Part shown: piece by piece, positions 52,532-60,933 of the stretch
How the letters are laid out: every line of letters begins with the position of its first letter
How positions within the stretch are numbered: the stretch's first letter is position 1
DNA from: Oscillospiraceae bacterium
GTDB taxonomy: Bacteria > Bacillota > Clostridia > Oscillospirales > Oscillospiraceae
Length of the DNA stretch: 64,000 nucleotides
Assembly (NCBI GenBank): GCA_015067795.1
Contig: SVLU01000005.1
Coordinates: 28,484-92,483, forward strand
Reading direction: 5' to 3'
The notes under the pieces: generated by a model
Told to the model about the DNA's origin: nothing
Database searches by the model: none
The model's input: only the letters and a program-made list of their open reading frames with translations
Position numbers and translations under genes: made by a program

Positions 52532-53902
52532 GTGTATTCCAACACCTTTGATACTGTACTCTATCACTCCAAATCACAATACAGAAAGCACACAACCAAC
52601 GTAATTGGTATGTTATATTCCTCTATACTAAGTGGTCTTCATCCTACCTTTTCTTTGAATCAGGCTGTAGATTCTCTTGCTCTTCACAGCATTTTAATAG
52701 ACGATTCCCAGTCTCAATTTCTCAAACTTGTGGAAAACAAGACCATCCGAATAGCACGATACAAAAAAGCTGATGAGAGAATCACAGATGCAATCGACGA
52801 ATATCTCATACCAAAATTAACTAACCAGATGTATTGCGAGTTTTCCTCATTGCCATTTTTAAACAAAGACAACAAGCATTATTCTAACCAACAAAAGAAA
52901 TTAATTCTTACAGAACTTAAGAACAACTTACTTTCTTCAGATCCTGTATCATTAACTGCTTTCCACGACACCGCTCCCGATCATGAAAAGTACCTGCGTT
53001 GTTGGATCGATAACATTAAGCGATTAAAACGTGCAGTCAACTCCGGATATAATCCAGGTTATATTCCACCGCCAAGCAAATCCACTGATAATGAAAAGCT
53101 TAGCGAAAAAGTCATAAATGTTATCAAAAGAACACGCACAGAAGCCGAGAGTATTGAATCAAAATTTTGTTTGGAAGAACTTATCGCCTTTGAAGAGTGC
53201 CTAAACAAAGCAAAAGGCAATAAGGATATCAATACCAGATCAAGAATGTATAGAATAATCCGAGAACTGGGATGTGACAAACCACAGCGGAACGAGCTTA
53301 CCGCACTAATAGATATTTGTTATAATGAAATAGTTGCCAAAAGTATCGCTGATACTGAAGACGATATTATGATAAACAATCATAAAATTCAGTATGCAGG
53401 AAATTATTTAGAAGCCGAGAAGGTAACAGATAAAGAAAAGCAAAAACTTTCCTTAATCAGTAACTCCGCAAATTACAAGCCCAACATTCTCACCTGGTCC
53501 GACCTCAATGAAATTCTGGATATTGTCAATCGCAAATATTCCAACAATAAAGATTTGGCTATTTGGTATCAAATAATGCAAGACACCTTAAGCGAAAAAG
53601 GCATAAAACACGTGAAAACCAACAGAAACAAGCTGTTAACCGGCACTTTTGCATACATTTGTTCATTGCCATCAACTGTTTACGGTCTTCTGAACGGTCT
53701 CACGGATGGTGACCCCACCGGCTTTGCATTAGCCGGAATAAATTTTCTGGGCAGCACCCTTTTTAATATTGTTCTTTCCAGCTATCAAAAAGCATCCGAT
53801 TTAACTGATGCTCAAAAAAAGCTTTCTGTATATAAGCATGCAGAAGAGCTTTTAACTCAAACAGCTCTGCTTAAACGCGACTATAACAACCCCCAAAAAT
53901 AA
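52532..53902 (+). CDS. Hypothetical protein of unknown family (456 aa)
   Basis: The likely start is GTG 52532 behind GAAAGGGG; the open frame runs 66 codons further back, but that part lies inside the family D repeat. The protein is mostly helical and charged, with a C-terminal pair of hydrophobic segments (TGTFAYICSLPSTVYGLLNG; GFALAGINFLGSTLFNIVLS). No family is recognised. It is more AT-rich than its neighbours. A membrane-associated or pore-like C-terminus could be imagined, but this is not supported further. Confidence 0.6.
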   Translation: MYSNTFDTVLYHSKSQYRKHTTNVIGMLYSSILSGLHPTFSLNQAVDSLALHSILIDDSQSQFLKLVENKTIRIARYKKADERITDAIDEYLIPKLTNQMYCEFSSLPFLNKDNKHYSNQQKKLILTELKNNLLSSDPVSLTAFHDTAPDHEKYLRCWIDNIKRLKRAVNSGYNPGYIPPPSKSTDNEKLSEKVINVIKRTRTEAESIESKFCLEELIAFEECLNKAKGNKDINTRSRMYRIIRELGCDKPQRNELTALIDICYNEIVAKSIADTEDDIMINNHKIQYAGNYLEAEKVTDKEKQKLSLISNSANYKPNILTWSDLNEILDIVNRKYSNNKDLAIWYQIMQDTLSEKGIKHVKTNRNKLLTGTFAYICSLPSTVYGLLNGLTDGDPTGFALAGINFLGSTLFNIVLSSYQKASDLTDAQKKLSVYKHAEELLTQTALLKRDYNNPQK

Positions 53903-53923
53903 TAACGAAAGGTTGGATATCCA

Positions 53924-54607
53924 TTGACCACATTAGGAATTAACGCATATCTCGCTCTTCTTGAAAAATACCCTCATCTGACAAATAACTCTGACGGCGA
54001 GCTTGAGATAATTACAGACAGAGAATTGTTATATAGGGAACAGGAACGCCTTTACAGGACGGCTGATGAAAAGGGCCGTCCCCGCACCTGGTACGACCTT
54101 GGGATTGTTGCGCAGGACCAGTGGACTCTTGTGCTTCGTGATCTTGTCCGCTTTCCAAACGGAACCTGCGGCGGTTATCTGCGTAAAATAAACAGGAACA
54201 GTCAGCTTGAGCTGTCCGGCAAGGATGTCTCGGTTTTGGTGACCATAGATGGCAAGGTGCTGCTGATGAAGCATTTCAGACACGATGACAGAGCCTGGCA
54301 TTGGGAATGTCCAAGGGGCTTTGGAGAAGCGGGCCTCTCTCCTGAGGAAAATGCTTTGAAGGAGATTTCCGAGGAAACAGGTCTGACCGTTCTTGAACTC
54401 ACACGCATTAATCCCGAAAACGAACAGATGGCGTTCTTCTGCGCCAAATGCTCAGGCAGCTGCACCAACACCGACGGCACAGAGGTCATTACCGAATTCG
54501 TGCTTGCTGATTTGGACGAGGTTGCCGAAATGATCGTTCGGGGCAAAATTGACGATCCTTATACGATCCGCTCTCTTGTGCTTGCTTCACTTCACTCCTG
54601 TCTGTAA
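53924..54607 (+). CDS. Nudix hydrolase
   Basis: The 227-residue protein carries a Nudix box GFGEAGLSPEENALKEISEE followed by TGL, at about residues 126-148, with K in place of the usual R. The preceding WHWECPRG and the N-terminal beta domain resemble ADP-sugar/ADP-ribose pyrophosphatases of the YffH type. The start is TTG 53924, 9 nt after AAAGG. It is 21 nt from the upstream gene. Confidence 0.83.
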   Translation: MTTLGINAYLALLEKYPHLTNNSDGELEIITDRELLYREQERLYRTADEKGRPRTWYDLGIVAQDQWTLVLRDLVRFPNGTCGGYLRKINRNSQLELSGKDVSVLVTIDGKVLLMKHFRHDDRAWHWECPRGFGEAGLSPEENALKEISEETGLTVLELTRINPENEQMAFFCAKCSGSCTNTDGTEVITEFVLADLDEVAEMIVRGKIDDPYTIRSLVLASLHSCL

Positions 54608-54701
54608 ATAATTTACAGTAAATTAATAATAATCCCAAGACTTTTTTACAAACAGGTGCTATACTTACCTTTTGTCAAAAATCATTAAAGAGGGGCAAAC
54701 A

Positions 54702-55436
54702 ATGATAACTCCATACGAAAAACAGCTTACTGTTCTGCTTTGCAGATCAAACGCGGCAAAAAAGATGGGTCCTGTTGAGGCTTTCGGTCTGTTTCAGGAC
54801 ATCGCCACAGAACATTCACGGTTCATGAATGCCGACTATGATTCCATGATGAGCTGCAATGCTTTCTGGGCAATCACAAAAACAAGAATTCACTTTAACC
54901 GTGAGCCTGAATTCTTTGAAAACATCACCGTAAAGTCATGGCCAAATGCACCAACCTCCTTTACGGGAAACAGAAACTATATTATTATCGGTGAGGACGG
55001 TCAGCCTGCGGTCACCGCCGTTGCTGAGTGGGTGCTTATGGACACGACTACACGAAGGCTCAGACGCTTCAACTCCACCTGCTATCCTCTTGATGCTGAG
55101 CATTGCCCTGAAAAGCTTTTTGAAGCTCCCTACCGCCGTTTCCAATGTGAATTCGGTGAAGATGATTTCGCATACTCCCACATCATCCGTGCTTCCGATA
55201 CAGACATAGCAGGTCACACCAACAACACCGTCTATTGCCGTCTGATGCTGGATGCTTTCCCTGCAAGCTTCTTCAGGAAAAATGCGATCAGGGATTTTGA
55301 AGTCCGCTATGCCATCGAATCCAGAGAGGGCGAAACCCTCAGCATTTACAGGAAAACTGAGGGAAATATCCACTATCTTGCAGTAAAAAATTCCGAAGGC
55401 AAGGTCATGGTCACCGCTCTTCTGGAGACAGCCTGA
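54702..55436 (+). CDS. Acyl-ACP thioesterase
   Basis: The 244-residue double hot-dog protein matches the FatA/PF01643 family: the first half has FQDIATEHSRFM and the second half DTDIAGHTNNTVYCRLMLDA with the catalytic Asn/His pair. It releases free fatty acids from acyl-ACP. ATG 54702 follows GAGGGG. It may supply fatty acids for export or for phospholipid remodelling near the cls gene. Confidence 0.88.
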   Translation: MITPYEKQLTVLLCRSNAAKKMGPVEAFGLFQDIATEHSRFMNADYDSMMSCNAFWAITKTRIHFNREPEFFENITVKSWPNAPTSFTGNRNYIIIGEDGQPAVTAVAEWVLMDTTTRRLRRFNSTCYPLDAEHCPEKLFEAPYRRFQCEFGEDDFAYSHIIRASDTDIAGHTNNTVYCRLMLDAFPASFFRKNAIRDFEVRYAIESREGETLSIYRKTEGNIHYLAVKNSEGKVMVTALLETA

Positions 55437-55495
55437 GTAAACGCTGATTAAATGCACCTTCGGCATTTGCTTTTGGCGAATTAGTTATCGTTTAC
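55437..55495 (+). promoter_or_regulatory. Inverted-repeat leader before cls
   Basis: GTAAACG (55437-55443) and CGTTTAC (55489-55495) enclose an inner AAATGC/GCATTT hairpin. It sits between the thioesterase stop and the cls RBS and could be a terminator remnant or a small repeat. Confidence 0.35.
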
Positions 55496-55512
55496 CTGAA
55501 AGGATATCTGAA

Positions 55513-57057
55513 ATGTTCCGCAAATTCCGAGGCTCAAAATATAACAGACTGATATTCACCGGGCTGATGATTCTCTTTCAGCTTGCTGTGCTTTTCGTCT
55601 GGTTTTTCAGACTATACAGCCATTACAGATACATTCCTGTAATGATATCAGTGCTGGCTGTAATATTCATTCTCTATATCATCTCCAAGGATGACAATCC
55701 ATCAATGAAGCTTGGCTGGGTAATGCTGATCCTGACCTTCCCCTTTGCAGGTGTGCCAATGTACCTTTTCTATGGCGACCAAAAGCCGTCCAGAGCTATG
55801 TACAACCGACTCCTTTCAAGTCAGCTTGTAAACCCGCAGAGGATCAAGCAGACCCCGGAGACTATGGAGGCTTTTTCCGGGCTGAACAGCAGGGCCGGCA
55901 GCACAGGCAAATATATTTATAAGAATTCGGGATTTCCTGTTTACAGGAATACTCAGGTGAAATATTACCCATTGGGCGAGAATATGTATGCCGATATGCT
56001 TACAGCTCTACGCTCCGCAAAAAGATACATTTTCCTCGAGTATTTCATTCTTGAGGACGGCAAAATGTGGAATTCTATTCTAAACATTTTGAAAGAAAAG
56101 GCCAGTCAGGGTGTTGAGATAAAAATTATCTACGATGATTTCGGCAGTATCGCAAAACAGCTTCCGCGACACTTTGACAAGCACATGGAAGCCCTGCACC
56201 CAAATATCAAGTGCCTGCGATTTAATCCCATACGCCCTCTGGCAATTATGTCCATGAACAACCGAGACCACCGCAAGCTCATGATAATTGATGGTGAGTT
56301 CGGCTTCACAGGGGGTATTAACATTGCTGACGAGTATATCAACAGCATTTCCCTCTATGGTCATTGGAAGGACACGGGCATCCGCCTGCAGGGTGATGCA
56401 GTCCGAAGTATGATCCTTATGTTTGCAGAAATGTGGAATGCTTTTCGTCAGGATAAGATATTTGAAAAGGAATACATCAAACCCGAAGGACCTTATTTTG
56501 AACCATATTCCGATGGCTTTGTACAGCCCTTCAGCGACTGCCCTCTTGATAATGAGTATCTTGCCAAAAACATCATTACTGATATGATCAATCAGGCAAA
56601 GGAACGTATTTACATTTTCACACCCTATCTCATCATCGACAGCGATTTGCGAACAAGTCTCTCTATTGCTGCAAAGCGTGGTGTGGATGTTCGTATAGTT
56701 ACCCCGGGAATTCCCGATAAAAAGCTTGTATTCCGCCTTACAAGGGCAAATTACCGCCCTCTGATTGATGCAGGAGTAAAGATTTATGAATATACCCCGG
56801 GATTTATCCACGCAAAGAGCATCTCTGTTGACGGAAATTCCGCAGTTGTCGGCACGGTAAATCTGGATTACAGAAGTATGTATTTCCACTTTGAATGTGG
56901 TGTTTATCTTTATGACTCAAAATGCGTCAGGGCTTTGGAGGATGACTGTCGGGATACATTCAAAAAGAGCCATCAGATAGTTCACTCTGACTTGAAGCGG
57001 GGAATTCTCGGCAAAACCGTTGACTCAATTCTGAGAGCTTTTGAAACATTGTTATAA
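55513..57057 (+). CDS. cls: Cardiolipin synthase
   Basis: The 514-residue protein has two N-terminal membrane helices and two phospholipase D motifs: NNRDHRKLMIIDGEFGFTGG (near 250) and FIHAKSISVDGNSAVVGTVN (near 435), each followed by the required Asp/Glu residues. It condenses two phosphatidylglycerols to cardiolipin. ATG 55513 follows AAAGGA. Confidence 0.95.
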   Translation: MFRKFRGSKYNRLIFTGLMILFQLAVLFVWFFRLYSHYRYIPVMISVLAVIFILYIISKDDNPSMKLGWVMLILTFPFAGVPMYLFYGDQKPSRAMYNRLLSSQLVNPQRIKQTPETMEAFSGLNSRAGSTGKYIYKNSGFPVYRNTQVKYYPLGENMYADMLTALRSAKRYIFLEYFILEDGKMWNSILNILKEKASQGVEIKIIYDDFGSIAKQLPRHFDKHMEALHPNIKCLRFNPIRPLAIMSMNNRDHRKLMIIDGEFGFTGGINIADEYINSISLYGHWKDTGIRLQGDAVRSMILMFAEMWNAFRQDKIFEKEYIKPEGPYFEPYSDGFVQPFSDCPLDNEYLAKNIITDMINQAKERIYIFTPYLIIDSDLRTSLSIAAKRGVDVRIVTPGIPDKKLVFRLTRANYRPLIDAGVKIYEYTPGFIHAKSISVDGNSAVVGTVNLDYRSMYFHFECGVYLYDSKCVRALEDDCRDTFKKSHQIVHSDLKRGILGKTVDSILRAFETLL

Positions 57058-57060
57058 ATC

Positions 57061-57088
57061 AAAACAGGCAGAGTTCTGCCTGTTTTTT
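57061..57088 (+). terminator. Terminator after cls
   Basis: AAAACAGGCAGA/CTGCCTGTTTTTT stem with GTT loop. Confidence 0.8.
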
Positions 57089-57102
57089 GTTGCCATTACC
57101 CC

Positions 57103-57155
57103 TTGACAAACCATTCGCCATCTATTATAATACATTTAACAATTAGGTTAAATGT
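57103..57155 (+). promoter_or_regulatory. Promoter and operator of the sdpR-like gene
   Basis: TTGACA (57103-57108) and TATAAT (57126-57131) are 17 nt apart. Directly after lies a perfect inverted repeat ACATTTAAC-AATTAG-GTTAAATGT (57132-57155), placed so that a bound ArsR/SdpR protein would block transcription. Confidence 0.8.
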
Positions 57156-57175
57156 TAAATAAGGGGGGCGATGTG

Positions 57176-57460
57176 ATGGCAATTCAGCATACACTTAAGG
57201 CGCTGTCCGACCCGATACGCCGTGAGATACTTAATCTTCTTAAAAAGGGACGAATGTCCGCAGGGGAGATAACGGAAAAATTCCCTGTAACGGCGGCATC
57301 AATATCACGGCATTTGTCGGTTTTGAGGGAGGCTGACCTTATAAGGGACACAAGAGAAGGGAAGTTTATTTTCTATGAGCTGAACACCTCTGTTCTTGAG
57401 GAGATCATGCTTTGGATAACTGATTTGAAAGGGGAGACTGATAATGATAAAGAGGAATAA
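57176..57460 (+). CDS. ArsR/SdpR-type repressor
   Basis: The 94-residue winged-helix protein begins MAIQHTLKALSDPIRREILN and has recognition region VTAASISRHLSVLREADLIR. It lacks the metal-binding cysteines of ArsR, as does SdpR. ATG 57176 follows GGGGGG; ATG 57152 would overlap the operator. It overlaps the next gene by 17 nt. In Bacillus SdpR represses sdpRI until SdpI senses the SdpC toxin. Confidence 0.87.
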   Translation: MAIQHTLKALSDPIRREILNLLKKGRMSAGEITEKFPVTAASISRHLSVLREADLIRDTREGKFIFYELNTSVLEEIMLWITDLKGETDNDKEE

Positions 57461-58514
57461 ATGGCGGCTTATAATATCCTCCGCTGTGATACTTATACCA
57501 ATGCTTGTAGGTTTGCTGTTTTGGGATAAGCTTCCTGATGTAATAACAACCCACTGGGGTGCTGACGGCAATGCAGACGGATGGAGTGGAAAGTCCTTTG
57601 GGGTATACGTAATTCCGCTGATACTGCTGGCATTTCACTGGTTATGCGTTCTTATAACAGCAAAAGACCCGGGCAATAGAGAACAGAACAAAAAAGCCCT
57701 CAGAATAGTATTCTGGATAATGCCGTTTATATCTCTGTTTTGCTGCGGAATAATGTACTCGGTTGCAATGGGAACGGAATTTGATATCATAAGAATTATG
57801 CCGGCATTATTAGGACTTATGTTTGTGGTTATCGGCAATTATCTGCCGAAATGCAAGCAGAATTACACGTTAGGTATAAAGCTCACGTGGACTATACAGA
57901 ATGAAGAAAACTGGAACAAGACACACCGTATGGGCGGCAAGGTTTGGGTAATCGGCGGAATTCTTGTGATGTTCGCGATATTCCTGCCGGCAAAGCTTAT
58001 TCCCATTGTTGTTGTTCCCGGGATTTTGATAATTGCTTTCATACCTATGATTTACTCCTGGGCTTTGGCAAAAAAGCAGAAGGAAAATGGTGTAGTATTT
58101 GAAAAGAATGAAACCTTTTCAAAAATGAGTAAGATTTCTGCTGTAATTGTGCCGGTTGTTATTATAGCTGTTCTTTGCATCATGTTTACCGGTAATGTGA
58201 ATGTAAAGTGCGGTGAAAGCTCTATGAGTATTGAAGCCACATACTATGAAGATATTGAAGTAGAATACGAGAATATTGACAGTATTGAATACCGTGAGGC
58301 GTTTGACGGTGGCGTCCGTGCATACGGATTCGGAAGTGCACGACTTCTCATGGGTACATTCCAAAATGATGAATTTGGATACTATACACGCTATTCATAT
58401 ACAGGCTGTGATGCCTGTGTTGTGCTGGCGGTTGACGGTGATGTGCTTGTAATAAGCGGTAAAACCGAAGCGGATACTCTTGCGATTTATGAGAAATTGC
58501 TGGAGCAGATTTGA
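57444..58514 (+). CDS. SdpI/DUF1648-family membrane protein
   Basis: The 356-residue protein begins with a DUF1648 unit (KLPDVITTHWGADGNADGWS) and has about seven membrane helices, including the SdpI-like GLMFVVIGNYLPKCKQNYTL then GIKLTWTIQNEENWNKTHRM. An extra extracellular domain of about 110 residues follows (residues ~250-356). Bacillus SdpI gives immunity to the cannibalism toxin SdpC and sequesters SdpR. No sdpC-like toxin gene is in this window. Confidence 0.85.
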   Translation: MIKRNKWRLIISSAVILIPMLVGLLFWDKLPDVITTHWGADGNADGWSGKSFGVYVIPLILLAFHWLCVLITAKDPGNREQNKKALRIVFWIMPFISLFCCGIMYSVAMGTEFDIIRIMPALLGLMFVVIGNYLPKCKQNYTLGIKLTWTIQNEENWNKTHRMGGKVWVIGGILVMFAIFLPAKLIPIVVVPGILIIAFIPMIYSWALAKKQKENGVVFEKNETFSKMSKISAVIVPVVIIAVLCIMFTGNVNVKCGESSMSIEATYYEDIEVEYENIDSIEYREAFDGGVRAYGFGSARLLMGTFQNDEFGYYTRYSYTGCDACVVLAVDGDVLVISGKTEADTLAIYEKLLEQI

Positions 58515-58528
58515 TTATTTTGCTGATT

Positions 58529-58681
58529 GGCTCCCTCTGACGAGGGAGCTGTCAGCGTAAGCTGACTGAGGGAGAGAAAAACCCGCAAATTACAGCTGTT
58601 TTATACAAAAATTAAACTTTTAAAGTTCTCTCCCTCCGTCATTTGCTACGCAAATGCCACCTCCCTCGTCAGAGGGAGGTT
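58529..58681. repeat. Interspersed inverted-repeat element, family C
   Basis: Begins GGCTCCCTCTGACGAGGGAG and ends CACCTCCCTCGTCAGAGGGA(GG). Subhairpins GTCAGCGTAAGCTGAC and CATTTGCTACGCAAATG lie inside. The related composite copy is at 15155-15300. Confidence 0.75.
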
Positions 58682-58697
58682 TTGAAAAAATAAAAAA

Positions 58698-58726
58698 ACA
58701 CCCCTGAAGCTATGCTTCAGGGGTGT
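58698..58726 (-). terminator. Terminator of the L21-L27 operon
   Basis: ACACCCCTGAAGC/GCTTCAGGGGTGT stem, followed on the minus strand by TTTTTTTA. Confidence 0.85.
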
Positions 58727-58742
58727 TGTGCACTTGGTTAAG

Positions 58743-59006
58743 TTACTGAGCGATCTCTTCGTATACAGAAACTTTCTTTCTGTCCTTACCGAGACGTTCA
58801 AAACGAACTGTACCGTCCTTAAGAGCGAACAGAGTATCGTCCTTACCCTTACCTACGTTGGTACCTGGATGGATCTTTGTACCTCTCTGACGAACGAGGA
58901 TGTTGCCAGCCAGTACGAACTGACCATCAGCTCTCTTAGCGCCAAGACGTTTAGACTCGCTGTCTCTGCCGTTCTTGGTGGAACCCATACCTTTCTTATG
59001 TGCCAT
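58743..59006 (-). CDS. rpmA: 50S ribosomal protein L27
   Basis: The 87-residue protein begins [20 protein letters not shown], the mature-type N-terminus. Most Firmicutes L27 proteins have an extra 9-12 residue N-terminal leader removed by the Prp protease. Here that leader is absent, and no prp gene lies between rplU and rpmA (47-nt gap). It binds near the peptidyl transferase centre. ATG 59006 follows GGAGG. Confidence 0.96.
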   Translation of the reverse strand: MAHKKGMGSTKNGRDSESKRLGAKRADGQFVLAGNILVRQRGTKIHPGTNVGKGKDDTLFALKDGTVRFERLGKDRKKVSVYEEIAQ

Positions 59007-59053
59007 CTGGTTTACACCTCCGTTTTGTAAAAAGTAGTTGTTGATTCTGAAGA

Positions 59054-59365
59054 TTAGAACTTGATTGCGCTGATTTCTACCTTAGTGTAAGGCTGTCTGT
59101 GGCCCTGCTTTCTGCGGTAGTTCTTCTTAGGTCTCATCTTGTAAACGATAACCTTCTTAGCCTTGCCGTTCTTAATGACCTTAGCTTCGACCTTTGCACC
59201 CTTAACTGTAGGAGTGCCGAACTTGCAGTTGCCTTCGTCAACTACTGCCAGAACCTTGTCGAATACAACCTTGTCTTCAGCTTCAACATCGAGCTTTTCA
59301 ACAAAAATTGTGTCGCCTTCCTGGATGCGGTACTGCTTTCCGCCTGTTTCGATAATTGCGTACAT
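59054..59365 (-). CDS. rplU: 50S ribosomal protein L21
   Basis: The 103-residue protein matches L21 fully ([20 protein letters not shown] and [20 protein letters not shown]). It binds 23S rRNA. ATG 59365 follows GAGGTG. It is first in the rplU-rpmA operon with a ~90-nt leader. Confidence 0.96.
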   Translation of the reverse strand: MYAIIETGGKQYRIQEGDTIFVEKLDVEAEDKVVFDKVLAVVDEGNCKFGTPTVKGAKVEAKVIKNGKAKKVIVYKMRPKKNYRRKQGHRQPYTKVEISAIKF

Positions 59366-59445
59366 TTCTTTTTCACCTCTTGTTTTTTAGAGACTCGCTA
59401 TCGGGGGCGGAGCAAAGCTCGCTTGCAAACCCATTCAACGCGGCT
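59366..59445 (-). promoter_or_regulatory. rplU leader, candidate L21-type autoregulatory RNA
   Basis: A leader of about 80 nt contains GAGCTTTGCTC (59410-59421 region) and flanking GC-rich pairing. Bacillus and Clostridia often carry a conserved L21 leader here. The match was not verified by alignment. Confidence 0.4.
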
Positions 59446-59450
59446 TTAGA

Positions 59451-59479
59451 AGTATATCATCCCTTACTGAATATGTCAA
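59451..59479 (-). promoter_or_regulatory. Promoter of rplU-rpmA
   Basis: On the minus strand TTGACA (59474-59479) and TATACT (59451-59456) are 17 nt apart. Confidence 0.8.
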
Positions 59480-59509
59480 GGGAAAATACGACATTTTTTA
59501 AACTCTTTC

Positions 59510-59590
59510 TGTCATTGCGAGAGCCGCTTGCGGCTCGCGGCAATCTTTTGTGATAGGATTCCCACGTCGCTTCGCTCCTCGGAATGACAG
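59510..59590. repeat. Interspersed inverted-repeat element, family D copy 3
   Basis: Begins TGTCATTGCGAGAGCCGC and ends CTTCGCTCCTCGGAATGACA. It is the inverse of the copy at 41716-41795 and nearly identical. Confidence 0.8.
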
Positions 59591-59599
59591 ATCAAATAC

Positions 59600-60796
59600 T
59601 TACTTGGAAACGATAACCTTTGCATCTCTTGCGATAACCAGCTCTTCGTTTGTTGGGATTACCCAAAGACGAACTGCACTGTCATCGGTTGCGATATCAG
59701 CTTCACCGCGGCAAGCGTTGTTCTTATCTTCGTCCATAACTGCGCCGATAGCCTTCAGATATTTGCAAACTGCTGCACGAACACTCCTGGAGTTTTCACC
59801 AACACCTGCTGTGAAGATGATAGCATCAACGCCGCCCATTGCTACAACGTAGGAGCCTACTGTCTTTGCAACGGAGTAGCAGAACATATCGAGAGCAAGC
59901 TGAGCCTGATCGTTGTCCTTGGCATCGCCCAGGTCACGGAAGTCGGAGGAAAGCTCACTGACACCAACCATACCGGACTTCTTGTTGAGAATATTCATCA
60001 TGTCCTTGATATTTACATCGTACTTGTTCATGATATATTCCATGATACCTGCGTCGATATCACCGCAGCGGGTACCCATTGGGAGACCTGCAAGTGGAGT
60101 GAAGCCCATGGAGGTGTCAACACTCTTGCCGCCGTCAACAGCACAGATGGAGGAGCCATTGCCCATGTGGCAGGTAACGATCTTAATATCTTCTGCAGGC
60201 TTGCCCATAAGCTCAGCAGCCTTAGCAGCAACGTATCTGTGGGATGTGCCGTGGAAGCCGTAACGACGGATCTTATCGTTCTTATAGTAGGAGTATGGAA
60301 TTGCATACATATATGCCTTTTCCGGCATTGTCTGATGGAAAGCTGTGTCAAATACTGCGATCTGAGGAACATCTTCACCCATAACTTCCTGACAAGCCTT
60401 GATGCCTGTGATATTTGCAGGATTGTGGAGAGGTGCCAGAGGGATGCAGTCTTCAATGGCTTTCATAACTTCAGCAGTGATGAGAGTGCTTTCGTTGAAC
60501 ATTTCGCCGCCGTGAACAACGCGGTGACCAACAGCGTCGATCTCGCTCATGGAGGAAACAACGCCGTATTCAGCACTGACCAGCTTGTCGATAACAGCTG
60601 CGATAGCTACGGAATGATCCTTGAGCTCGATATCTTCGTTGTATACAACCTTGTCGCCAACAAGTGGAGTGTGCTTCAGATGGCCGTCAAGACCGATTCT
60701 TTCGCACAGACCCTTTGCCAGAACGGTTTCGGTGTCCATATCAAAGAGCTGATACTTAAGAGAGGAGCTGCCTGCGTTGATAACAAGAATATTCAT
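59600..60796 (-). CDS. ackA: Acetate kinase
   Basis: The 398-residue ASKHA kinase begins MNILVINAGSSSLKYQLFDM and has HRVVHGGEMFNESTLIT, the catalytic RRYGFHGTSHRYVA and HMGNGSSICAVDGGKSVDTS. It makes ATP from acetyl phosphate. ATG 60796 follows GGAG. It is divergent from tmcAL and is not beside pta (26.3 kb). Confidence 0.97.
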   Translation of the reverse strand: MNILVINAGSSSLKYQLFDMDTETVLAKGLCERIGLDGHLKHTPLVGDKVVYNEDIELKDHSVAIAAVIDKLVSAEYGVVSSMSEIDAVGHRVVHGGEMFNESTLITAEVMKAIEDCIPLAPLHNPANITGIKACQEVMGEDVPQIAVFDTAFHQTMPEKAYMYAIPYSYYKNDKIRRYGFHGTSHRYVAAKAAELMGKPAEDIKIVTCHMGNGSSICAVDGGKSVDTSMGFTPLAGLPMGTRCGDIDAGIMEYIMNKYDVNIKDMMNILNKKSGMVGVSELSSDFRDLGDAKDNDQAQLALDMFCYSVAKTVGSYVVAMGGVDAIIFTAGVGENSRSVRAAVCKYLKAIGAVMDEDKNNACRGEADIATDDSAVRLWVIPTNEELVIARDAKVIVSK

Positions 60797-60862
60797 AATA
60801 ATCTCCAATCCGCCGTATTGTACGGCATTGTACTTGCATTAAATATAAAAATTAGCTATAAT

Positions 60863-60891
60863 ATTTTAATACAAATTACATTATTTCTCAA
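60863..60891 (-). promoter_or_regulatory. Promoter of ackA
   Basis: On the minus strand TTGAGA (60886-60891) and TAAAAT (60863-60868), 17 nt apart. Confidence 0.65.
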
Positions 60892-60933
60892 CTGTTTTTT
60901 TGAATTTTTTAAAATTTTTCCAAGGAGACTTTT

